Shown here piece after piece: positions 1-4,954 of a stretch of DNA of 5,715 bases. This DNA is from Candidatus Dadabacteria bacterium. GTDB taxonomy: Bacteria > Desulfobacterota_D > UBA1144 > Nemesobacterales > JAJCZQ01. Below the pieces are notes generated by a model. That model ran no database searches. It was not told where the DNA came from and was given only the letters and a program-made list of their open reading frames with translations. The translations under genes and the position numbers were made by a program. Positions within the stretch are counted from its first letter, which is position 1. Each line of letters starts with the position of its first letter. The stretch lies in assembly GCA_030624695.1 (NCBI GenBank), contig JAUXJP010000077.1:1-5715 (forward strand), read 5' to 3'.

Positions 1-1
1 A

Positions 2-142
2 TTAATGTCAACGTGTGAAATACCAATATTTTCTTTTGTTTTAGGGCTTATTCTTTGTTTAATCCCCAATATAAATTCGATTGATAAAATAGATAATAGA
101 GATTATTCTTTTGATAGTTCAACGAGGGGAAGAATGAAATGA
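2..142 (+). CDS. Left-edge open frame (C-terminal part of an upstream gene, or a 45-aa small protein)
   Basis: This frame is open from position 2 to a TGA at 140-142. Read from the first ATG (5-7) it gives 45 residues: a hydrophobic stretch at about residues 6-22 (IPIFSFVLGLILCLIP), then a polar tail ending STRGRMK. Its stop overlaps the ATG of the following gene in an ATGA arrangement (139-142), the usual sign of translationally coupled neighbours. No stop occurs before the window edge, so it may be the 3' end of a longer gene. That reading is favoured because the putative N-terminus lacks the positive charge expected of a signal peptide. The product is not recognised. The open frame could also be chance, because the stretch is short and AT-rich. 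Confidence 0.45.
   Translation, partial: LMSTCEIPIFSFVLGLILCLIPNINSIDKIDNRDYSFDSSTRGRMK
124..129 (+). promoter_or_regulatory. Ribosome binding site for the DUF4124-like protein gene
   Basis: GAGGGG lies nine bases before the ATG at 139 and is the only purine-rich SD-like element nearby. It is also four bases from an out-of-frame ATG at 134, which reads the last three codons of the upstream frame. The signal peptide encoded from 139 decides the start. Confidence 0.6.
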
Positions 143-609
143 AAAAACTATTATTAGCATTATTAATTTTGCCGTTAAGTTTTACCGTATCTTATGCCCA
201 GAGCAGCCCTTCGCAGCCTCCACCGGAATTTCCTGATTACATAGTAAGGCCGTCAGAGGACCTTAATCCATACGGGCTGTCTTCGCTCGGTACTACAACC
301 GAAGAAGGTGCGATTAACGATGCAGCTGGCTCGCTTGGTTCCAAAACAAGCAACAGGCCAAGTAATCTTGAAGTTAATAAATCTATACAGGACAAGAAAT
401 TAAAAGAGCAGGAACAGGCCAAAGCCCAGGGAGTTGATCAAAAACAACCAAAAATTATCCAGGAAGAAGCAATTGAATATAATGATGTTTCAAGTTCAAA
501 GTCTAAAAACCGTTCCGGTATGATTAAATGGGTTGATGAAAACGGGGTTCAACACATTAGCAATAATGTTGGTTCTGTACCTTCTCAATACCGTGACCAG
601 ATAAAGTAA
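139..609 (+). CDS. Exported protein with C-terminal DUF4124-like domain
   Basis: The 156-residue product starts with a clear Sec signal peptide: KK, a hydrophobic core at residues 4-18, and likely cleavage after SYA at residue 20. The mature protein begins with a Pro/Ser-rich segment (22-32) and continues through a long polar, low-complexity linker rich in K, E, Q and S (about 33-125). It ends in a compact motif, GMIKWVDENGVQHISN (residues 127-142), followed by a VPSQYRDQIK tail. That ending resembles DUF4124, whose hallmark is a [YIK]-K/R-W-V-D-E-x-G-x-x-H-[FIY]-[ST] strand pair. DUF4124 usually sits directly after the signal peptide, so the C-terminal position is uncommon. The function of the family is unknown; a periplasmic or envelope role is inferred from export. 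The gene overlaps the preceding open frame by ATGA and converges with the next gene. Export is confident; the domain name is moderately so. Confidence 0.85.
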   Translation: MKKLLLALLILPLSFTVSYAQSSPSQPPPEFPDYIVRPSEDLNPYGLSSLGTTTEEGAINDAAGSLGSKTSNRPSNLEVNKSIQDKKLKEQEQAKAQGVDQKQPKIIQEEAIEYNDVSSSKSKNRSGMIKWVDENGVQHISNNVGSVPSQYRDQIK

Positions 610-622
610 AAGTTACTTTTTT
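603..622. terminator. Small palindrome carrying both convergent stop codons, possible weak terminator
   Basis: AAAGTAA (603-609) and TTACTTT (613-619) are perfect inverted repeats separated by AAG. A run of six T residues follows on the plus strand (617-622, partly inside the right arm). The plus-strand gene's TAA (607-609) and the minus-strand gene's TAA (TTA at 613-615) fall in opposite arms. On the plus strand it looks like a very weak, A/U-rich intrinsic terminator. On the minus strand no T-run follows, so termination in that direction is doubtful. The stem holds a single G-C pair, which limits confidence. Confidence 0.35.
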
Positions 623-888
623 GTTCTTTTTGCGGGAGTCTTTTCGTTCAACTTTTCTTCGAGCGCCTCAATCTTGGTAGTTAGTTTTCTTAATTGCCCC
701 TCAATCACATAAAGCGATTCATTTGCTGATTCAATTTTTTTATGAAGATAATGTCCTATAATAAACAAAGGGACTACTATTAGAATTATCTGAAACAGGT
801 ATCCCGGACCACTGCCGCTTCCCGAACAACTGTAGAGCAGAGGTACTGTAGCTATAATTATTAAAAGAGCTATTTGTTTTAAGTTCAT
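613..888 (-). CDS. Small membrane-anchored coiled-coil protein, possible lipoprotein
   Basis: The 91-residue product has a first hydrophobic segment (residues 6-19) ending in LLYSC. This is lipobox-like with Cys21, but Tyr at -2 is atypical. A Gly/Ser patch follows, then a second strong membrane segment (about 30-48). Residues 52-80 form a textbook coiled coil: hydrophobic residues at 52, 55, 59, 62, 66, 69, 73, 76 and 80 keep perfect 3-4 spacing over four heptads. The C-terminus is very basic (PAKRTKK). A transmembrane helix followed by a short coiled coil recalls the architecture of PspB, but I see no sequence identity that would justify that name. A strong SD (AGGAG, 896-900) precedes the ATG. 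It lies 38 bp after trmB on the same strand, so it is probably the last gene of the apt-aroB-trmB cluster. It could be a lipoprotein or a two-helix inner-membrane protein. Function unknown. Confidence 0.8.
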   Translation of the reverse strand: MNLKQIALLIIIATVPLLYSCSGSGSGPGYLFQIILIVVPLFIIGHYLHKKIESANESLYVIEGQLRKLTTKIEALEEKLNEKTPAKRTKK

Positions 889-895
889 TTTTTTT

Positions 896-900
896 CTCCT
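896..900 (-). promoter_or_regulatory. Strong Shine-Dalgarno for the coiled-coil membrane protein
   Basis: The minus strand reads AGGAG, seven bases before the ATG at 888. It is the strongest SD in the window. The aroB and trmB starts upstream in the same cluster lack a comparable site, so this gene may be translated independently and more efficiently. Confidence 0.7.
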
Positions 901-926
901 AGAACTGTTGCAATAAAATTATAATG

Positions 927-1541
927 CTAAAGTTTCTTAAATGAAAGGTAATAGATCTGCCTTTTTTTATCCAGGAATTCCTTTTCAAATTTTGTTTGGG
1001 GCCTGTTCTCAATTAAATGGGAATAACCCTGTTTGCCAAAAATGTTTGAAAATTTATTATGGCTGTCAACATGTTCGATTGTGTGGGTTACGTAATCAAG
1101 GTGGTCACTGGTAAATTCAAGTATGCCCTGTTCTTTCATTATATTATAAAGATTATCCAGGAAATTATTGTTTATTATTCTGTGTTTTTTATGCCTGTCC
1201 TTGGGCCAGGGGTCAGGAAAATTTATATATACCTTGTCAAATATATTTGCAGCGAATACCTGCTCTACAGCCAGGTCCGCATCAAAATGAATAAGTTTTA
1301 TATTCCTGATGTTCTGGTTCAGGACGAGTTTTAAGGCTTTTTTGTACCTGAAATACTTGATCTCGATACCGAGGTAGTTCCAGTTTGGGTTATTTTTAGC
1401 AACTTCAACTATAAACTCTCCTTCCCCGAAACCAATCTCAAGGGCAGAGTTCTTGTCATTACCAAAGATTTCTTCTTTGCTTAAAGGTAAAGATAAAACA
1501 GAAATGTCTAGTGCGGGATTATTAGGTGTTTCCTGGTTCAT
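927..1541 (-). CDS. trmB: tRNA (guanine-N7-)-methyltransferase TrmB
   Basis: TrmB uses S-adenosylmethionine to methylate N7 of G46 in the variable loop of tRNAs, in the cytoplasm. The 204-residue product shows the class I methyltransferase fold. The AdoMet-binding glycine-rich loop is EIGFGEGEF (35-43), followed by the acidic strand end GIEI (58-61). The family signature INFPDPWPKDRHKKHR (106-121) contains the invariant FPDPWPK and RH. TSDHLDY (144-150) carries the conserved Asp146, with Ser where Thr is commonest. The C-terminal substrate motif is TKFEKEFL (183-190). The length is at the short end for the family because the N-terminus is brief, but all catalytic motifs are present. The start lies 7 bp downstream of the aroB stop, with only a weak GAAG-like SD inside the end of aroB, which suggests translation depends on aroB readthrough or coupling. 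Confidence 0.97.
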   Translation of the reverse strand: MNQETPNNPALDISVLSLPLSKEEIFGNDKNSALEIGFGEGEFIVEVAKNNPNWNYLGIEIKYFRYKKALKLVLNQNIRNIKLIHFDADLAVEQVFAANIFDKVYINFPDPWPKDRHKKHRIINNNFLDNLYNIMKEQGILEFTSDHLDYVTHTIEHVDSHNKFSNIFGKQGYSHLIENRPQTKFEKEFLDKKRQIYYLSFKKL

Positions 1542-1548
1542 AAACTGA

Positions 1549-2643
1549 TCAAAAAACTTCTCTTATAGTCTCATCATCAATTTTTAAAGAATATTTACCG
1601 TCAATGCTGTAAATCTTTCCAATGGCTTCGGGAAGTGACATCTCTATTACGCCGGCCCGTGACTTTTTATCAATTTTCATAGACGAGATCAGTTTTTCTG
1701 GGTCTATGTCAAAAGGTATTTCCACAGGCAGCCCGGCAGCTATAAAGACTAATCTTGCCCTCTCCAGGTCTTCTGCGGACAATATACCGAGGTTAACGGC
1801 AATACGTCCTTCAAGCACCATACCTATGGATATCGAGTTCCCATGGGTAAGTGTATAGTTGGAATGGTTTTCAATTGCATGGCCAATGGTATGTCCAAAG
1901 TTTAATATCTTTCGTAAATTTGATTCCCTTTCATCATTTTCAACCACATCACCTTTTATTCGGCAGCATTTCTCTACAATTAATGAAAGCAGTTCAATAT
2001 TGTAGTTGAATATATCATCTGATTTCTGTTCTATTAATTCAAACAGTTCGTAATCTGCAATAATTCCGTATTTTATAATCTCTGCAAGGCCTTCCCTGAT
2101 TTCTTCAGGCCCAAGTGTGGTTAATGTATTTATATCAATGATTACCGCTTCAGGCTGGTAAAATGATCCAATCAGATTTTTCCCATGAGGCGTGTCGACA
2201 GCAGTTTTCCCTCCAATCGAACTGTCAACACAGGCAACCAGGGTGGTTGGGACCTGGATATAAGGAATTCCCCTTGTATATGTAGCTGCGACATAACCCG
2301 CAATATCACCTACTACACCCCCGCCAAGAGCAATTAATGCTGAATCCCTGCCAAAACCCGCTTCCAGCATTTTGTCTTCGATTTCAGTTTTGATCTCCCT
2401 TGTTTTTTGCATCTCTCCAGCCGGGAAATCAATCAGGAGCGTTTTTTCTGCTATCCCATCAATCAGGCTTTTAAGCTTTTCACCATAGAGTTTCCTTACA
2501 TTTGAATCGGTCACTATTACATAGGAATACGCAATAGGATTTTCTTTCAGTCCGGATATAAAGTCTTCGAACAGATCTTTCCCGATTTTAATATCGTAGG
2601 AATTGTCGACAATTTGTTTAAGATTTACCCTTAGTGTGTTCAT
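1549..2643 (-). CDS. aroB: 3-dehydroquinate synthase AroB
   Basis: AroB converts DAHP to 3-dehydroquinate, the second step of the shikimate route to aromatic amino acids and folates; the enzyme needs NAD+ and a divalent metal. The 364-residue product has the usual full length. The NAD-binding glycine-rich segment is ALGGGVVGDIAGYVAATYTRG (104-125, one residue skipped here before the final G). The VPTTLVACVDSSIGGKTAVD block (131-150) and HGKNLIGSFYQP (153-164) are the canonical substrate-binding region. EGLAEIIKYG (184-193) supplies metal ligand Glu188 and Lys191. NFGHTIGHAIE (248-258) supplies His251 (metal) and His255 (catalysis), and His267 in LTHGNS is the third metal ligand. These assignments follow the Aspergillus enzyme spacing. 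The gene starts 9 bp after apt ends, without a recognisable SD, consistent with cotranscription. No defect is seen. Confidence 0.98.
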   Translation of the reverse strand: MNTLRVNLKQIVDNSYDIKIGKDLFEDFISGLKENPIAYSYVIVTDSNVRKLYGEKLKSLIDGIAEKTLLIDFPAGEMQKTREIKTEIEDKMLEAGFGRDSALIALGGGVVGDIAGYVAATYTRGIPYIQVPTTLVACVDSSIGGKTAVDTPHGKNLIGSFYQPEAVIIDINTLTTLGPEEIREGLAEIIKYGIIADYELFELIEQKSDDIFNYNIELLSLIVEKCCRIKGDVVENDERESNLRKILNFGHTIGHAIENHSNYTLTHGNSISIGMVLEGRIAVNLGILSAEDLERARLVFIAAGLPVEIPFDIDPEKLISSMKIDKKSRAGVIEMSLPEAIGKIYSIDGKYSLKIDDETIREVF

Positions 2644-2652
2644 AGTAATATT

Positions 2653-3174
2653 TTAATCGGTATATTTTAATAAGGACCATACATTTTCAGTGCCTAGTTT
2701 TTCAGCACCATCCAGATCAGGCAGTTCAATCAAAAAAAGATATCCGACAATGTTGCCGTTAAGCTGTTTGATCAGGTTCCCTGTTGCCAGGGCGGTACCC
2801 CCTGTTGCCAGCAGGTCATCTACGATTACTACATTTTTACCGTCCTTTAAGGAATCGTCATGAATTTCAAGAGAGTCTGAACCATATTCAAGGTCATAGG
2901 ACTCCTGGATCCTTGTAAATGGCAGTTTCCCTGGTTTCCTAACAGTAATAAATCCCTTTTGCATTTTTATCGAGAGTGCAGAAGCAAAAATAAAACCCCT
3001 TGATTCAATACCCACAAGGTAATCAATGTCCTGCCCCTTAAGTAATTCGGCCATCTGATTCACTGAGCTCTCAAATGCACCTGCATCCTGGAGAAGAGGA
3101 GTAATATCTCTGAATAAAATTCCTTCTTTTGGAAAGTCAGGAATGTCTCTTATAAATTTCTTTATTTCGTGCAT
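2653..3174 (-). CDS. apt: Adenine phosphoribosyltransferase Apt
   Basis: Apt salvages adenine by transferring the phosphoribosyl group of PRPP to give AMP and pyrophosphate, in the cytoplasm. The 173-residue product matches the usual bacterial length (about 170-180). The N-terminal block IRDIPDFPKEGILFRDITPLL (8-28, one run split as IRDIPDFPKEG / ILFRDITPLL) is diagnostic. GIESRGFIF (55-63) is the conserved loop that contacts the base and pyrophosphate, VRKPGKLP (78-85) and ESYDLEYGSDSLEIH (91-105) form the flexible catalytic hood, and VVIVDDLLATGGTA (115-128) is the PRPP-binding motif. The start at 3174 is supported by homology and by an SD (AGGAAAG) just upstream. It is the first gene of a minus-strand cluster with aroB and trmB, and its promoter should lie in the divergent region to the right. 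Confidence 0.98.
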   Translation of the reverse strand: MHEIKKFIRDIPDFPKEGILFRDITPLLQDAGAFESSVNQMAELLKGQDIDYLVGIESRGFIFASALSIKMQKGFITVRKPGKLPFTRIQESYDLEYGSDSLEIHDDSLKDGKNVVIVDDLLATGGTALATGNLIKQLNGNIVGYLFLIELPDLDGAEKLGTENVWSLLKYTD

Positions 3175-3179
3175 AAATT

Positions 3180-3186
3180 CTTTCCT
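3180..3186 (-). promoter_or_regulatory. Shine-Dalgarno of apt
   Basis: The minus strand reads AGGAAAG with its AGGA core eight bases before the apt ATG. It confirms the start choice and marks apt as the independently initiated lead gene of the cluster. Confidence 0.65.
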
Positions 3187-3201
3187 GTAAAAAATTAAAT
3201 T

Positions 3202-3230
3202 GTATTACAAGTTAAAAGGATTGCAGTTAA
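3202..3230 (-). promoter_or_regulatory. Candidate promoter for the apt-aroB-trmB cluster
   Basis: On the minus strand, TTAACT (3225-3230) and TAATAC (3202-3207) are separated by 17 bases and match the sigma-70 -35 and -10 consensus at four positions each. Transcription would start near 3195, about 20 bases before the apt ATG and just ahead of its SD. This was found by eye in AT-rich DNA, where such matches arise by chance. Confidence 0.3.
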
Positions 3231-3235
3231 TGTAC

Positions 3236-3245
3236 CAAAGCTTTG
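3236..3245. repeat. Perfect 10-bp palindrome in the divergent intergenic region
   Basis: CAAAGCTTTG is perfectly self-complementary and lies just upstream of the candidate apt promoter, within the 247-bp stretch shared by apt and the divergent gene. It could be an operator half or full site, but its short length and single occurrence make chance plausible. The remainder of 3175-3421 contains no coding frame that I could support. Confidence 0.25.
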
Positions 3246-3346
3246 ATCTATTTCAATTTCCAGCATGGTTTAAAACTTTTTTTAACAACAGGGGTTTAAT
3301 AATTGCCGGGCATATTTGACAGGATATTGAATATTAATAATTTGAT

Positions 3347-3384
3347 TTGAAATATTCTTTAATGTTAGAATATATTGTTATAAT
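3347..3384 (+). promoter_or_regulatory. Candidate promoter for the exported protein at 3422
   Basis: TTGAAA (3347-3352) is followed after 18 bases by TATATT (3371-3376), a reasonable sigma-70 pair. A perfect TATAAT -10 lies at 3379-3384 but lacks a well-spaced -35. A perfect TTGACA at 3316-3321 has only a poor -10 (TAATTT, 3338-3343) at 16 bases. The last two bases of GAATATT (3329-3335) and AATATTC (3351-3357) arms overlap this area. Which element, if any, is used cannot be decided by eye. Confidence 0.3.
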
Positions 3385-3421
3385 TATTAACTATAAAACT
3401 GGTAATTTATAAGAACAAAAA

Positions 3422-4060
3422 ATGAAAACACTCTTTAGAATAGTATTTTGTTTATTTGTAACACTTACCATTACTACTGGATTTGTAACTGCTGATTCCA
3501 CCAACCCGGCCCCACTGGGATTTGAGTTTGGAATGTCCGACGGAGATGCGAAAAAGCAGATAAAAAATAACGGCCACAACATAATTAAAAATGAGATGGA
3601 TTCCAAAAAGGTGAGGACCATAATATTTGAAGGGGTAGTTGTAGACCTTACGGAAGTAAAAGGAATAGATCAAAAAACAAGGCTTGAATTTTTTCATAAC
3701 AAACTTATGAGTTCAGCCGTAATGATAAAAACCAGTGATGATCTCGAATTTATAGATATACAGAACGAATTACTTAAGCAAATTGTATCAAGACACGGTG
3801 AACCTTCTGCAACTGACAATATGTTTTCATACGATATCTGGGAATGGGATATTGAACACCTGGGGCTTGTGTTGAGTGCAAACAGGGACAAGGGCAAATT
3901 GAAACTTGAATATACATATCACCCGGTTGCCAGTACCAAAGTGGAGTCTGAACTGAATTTAAAAAGAAAGGGAGAATACAGACACCCGGCTGACCAGATG
4001 TTCAAGGATGGGAACTTTTCTCAGCAGGGTGGCCCGGGCACAAGAACCTTTACGCCCTAG
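3422..4060 (+). CDS. Exported protein of unknown function
   Basis: The 212-residue product begins with a good Sec signal peptide: Lys2 and Arg6, hydrophobic core at 7-22, probable cleavage after VTA at residue 24. The mature region starts with PLGFEFGMSDGDAKKQIKNNG (31-51, a beta strand followed by a helix). A second, possibly related unit includes RLEFFHNKLMSSAVMI (87-102), RHGEPSA (124-130) and strands around WEWDIEHLGLVLSA (140-153) and LKLEYTYHP (160-168). This 'strand-FGMS-helix, then local K/RxGEP and W-strand' layout occurs in many small secreted proteins and resembles two-unit beta-alpha folds such as those of BLIP or SmpA/OmlA; that is inference from pattern only. The last 40 residues look disordered, with basic and Gly/Pro/Gln-rich stretches. 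The SD is weak. It is divergent from apt and converges with the next gene, leaving 9 bp. I do not recognise the family. Confidence 0.85.
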   Translation: MKTLFRIVFCLFVTLTITTGFVTADSTNPAPLGFEFGMSDGDAKKQIKNNGHNIIKNEMDSKKVRTIIFEGVVVDLTEVKGIDQKTRLEFFHNKLMSSAVMIKTSDDLEFIDIQNELLKQIVSRHGEPSATDNMFSYDIWEWDIEHLGLVLSANRDKGKLKLEYTYHPVASTKVESELNLKRKGEYRHPADQMFKDGNFSQQGGPGTRTFTP

Positions 4061-4069
4061 CAATATATT

Positions 4070-4384
4070 CTATTTTCCGGTTATCCGTTTAAAACCACTC
4101 ACCGAAAAGATAAATGCAATTGCAAGACCGCAATAAAAAAGCTTGATATAGAAAGAGAAATAGTTGTTTATCACCATTACAAGACCTACTGATAATGCAA
4201 TCCAGATAAGTAGAGGAATTACTTTTCTTATCATCTCAATAAGTGTTTCCCCAAAAGTACTGTTCCCACTGTTTCTAACCAGGTTTGGCAAAGAAATCGC
4301 AGCAAAATAGAATAGGTGACCAAAAAACAGAGTTCCAAGAAGGAAGCCTGCCAGTAAAAAAAGTGCAAATAAAAGTTCGTTCAT
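4070..4384 (-). CDS. Small three-helix membrane protein
   Basis: The 104-residue product is almost entirely hydrophobic. Membrane segments are predicted at about residues 4-31, 55-73 and 79-96, joined by a polar loop (LVRNSGNSTFGETLIEMIRK, 35-54) and ending in a short basic tail (FKRITGK). The positive residues in the first loop and the tail suggest these face the cytoplasm if the positive-inside rule holds, but the first segment is long and the topology is uncertain. Its ATG overlaps the stop of the upstream gene as ATGA (4381-4384) and no SD is visible, so translation is probably coupled. No catalytic or family motif is recognised. It is likely an inner-membrane partner of, or simply an operon neighbour to, the exported protein encoded upstream. 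Confidence 0.8.
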   Translation of the reverse strand: MNELLFALFLLAGFLLGTLFFGHLFYFAAISLPNLVRNSGNSTFGETLIEMIRKVIPLLIWIALSVGLVMVINNYFSFYIKLFYCGLAIAFIFSVSGFKRITGK

Positions 4385-4815
4385 TTTTTAAGTTGTTCGC
4401 CCGTGCAGTATTTTTTTATCAGAAACAAATCAATCTCCTTTCCACTATCTATTTTTTCAAATAATTTTGTGCTGTTTTTATTCTCATATCTTCCTACCAC
4501 GGAACCGATGCCATTTGAAAAAACTGCTTTATCTGTAGAAATTAATCTTTCATTGCAGTAAAGTGACCTTGAGATAAGTACAGAATTATATGTGCTTCCT
4601 TTACCGAGTTTCTGAGGAATACTGAATACATGTTTTTGTGTAATAAGCAACTCATCAGGGCCCGGCCCTTTTTTAGCCAGCGTAAAAATATAAAAATTTG
4701 ACTCACCCGGCATTTTTGAATGCCCAATGTAGGCCCATTCCTGACAATGGGAATCCACAGTATATAAGCAAAATGATAAAGAAAGTAACAACGCTAAACT
4801 TAAACTTTTAAGCAT
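4381..4815 (-). CDS. Exported surface-adhesin-E-like protein
   Basis: The 144-residue product has a signal peptide (Lys3, hydrophobic core at 5-20, cleavage probably near residue 24-25). The mature protein opens with EWAYIGHS (26-33) and continues with YIFTLAKK (42-49), a Ser-rich strand ending in YCNER (86-90), and then GSVVGRYENKNSTKLFEKIDSG (104-125, described in two parts: GSVVGRYEN and STKLFEKIDSG). It closes with IDLFLIKKYC (128-137). The spacing of W-x-x-I-G at the start, C87 in a 'dC-x-x-r' context and C137 at the end matches the small Surface-adhesin E-like domain, where a periplasmic disulphide would join the two cysteines. Family membership is inferred by pattern. No SD precedes the ATG. 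The gene is first of a two-gene, translationally overlapping unit with the membrane protein and is divergent from the TamA-like gene. Its role in adhesion is not shown. Confidence 0.8.
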   Translation of the reverse strand: MLKSLSLALLLSLSFCLYTVDSHCQEWAYIGHSKMPGESNFYIFTLAKKGPGPDELLITQKHVFSIPQKLGKGSTYNSVLISRSLYCNERLISTDKAVFSNGIGSVVGRYENKNSTKLFEKIDSGKEIDLFLIKKYCTGEQLKK

Positions 4816-4954
4816 GTATTGATAATTTATATTTAAATTTTACTATACTTATCCAATGTTTCTGGAATAATATCATAAAATTAAAATTACTGCCAAAAAC
4901 AGATTATTACAATTAAATAATAACTCTTATAACCAGTCCTTACTTTTTCTCTTT
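4816..4954. promoter_or_regulatory. Divergent intergenic region between the adhesin-E-like and TamA-like genes
   Basis: This 139-bp, very AT-rich stretch must carry promoters for both divergent genes. On the plus strand TATAAC (4928-4933) is a fair -10, but no good -35 lies 16-18 bases upstream. On the minus strand TATAGT (4842-4847) and TATAAA (4826-4831) are -10-like; TTGGAT (4851-4856) precedes the latter by 19 bases. Neither start codon has a visible SD. No RNA gene or strong hairpin is seen. Confidence 0.35.

Noticed and set aside
1059..1334. Plus-strand open frame of 91 codons
   Set aside because: It lies wholly antisense to trmB, whose catalytic motifs are intact; its own translation shows no recognisable domain.
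1622..1858. Plus-strand open frame of 78 codons
   Set aside because: It is antisense to the C-terminal half of aroB, which is clearly the real gene.
3329..3357. GAATATT / AATATTC inverted repeat with a 15-base spacer
   Set aside because: Arms are seven bases of almost pure A/T in an AT-rich intergenic stretch, so chance is sufficient.
3391..3897. Three minus-strand frames opposite the unknown exported protein
   Set aside because: They overlap the plus-strand frame that has a good signal peptide and coherent protein composition; no SD or domain supports the antisense frames.
4742..4770. Lipoprotein reading of the adhesin-E-like protein through Cys16 or Cys24
   Set aside because: Neither cysteine sits in a proper lipobox (LSFC has Phe before Cys and lies inside the hydrophobic core; DSHC lacks the hydrophobic -3 residue), so a normal signal peptide is more likely.
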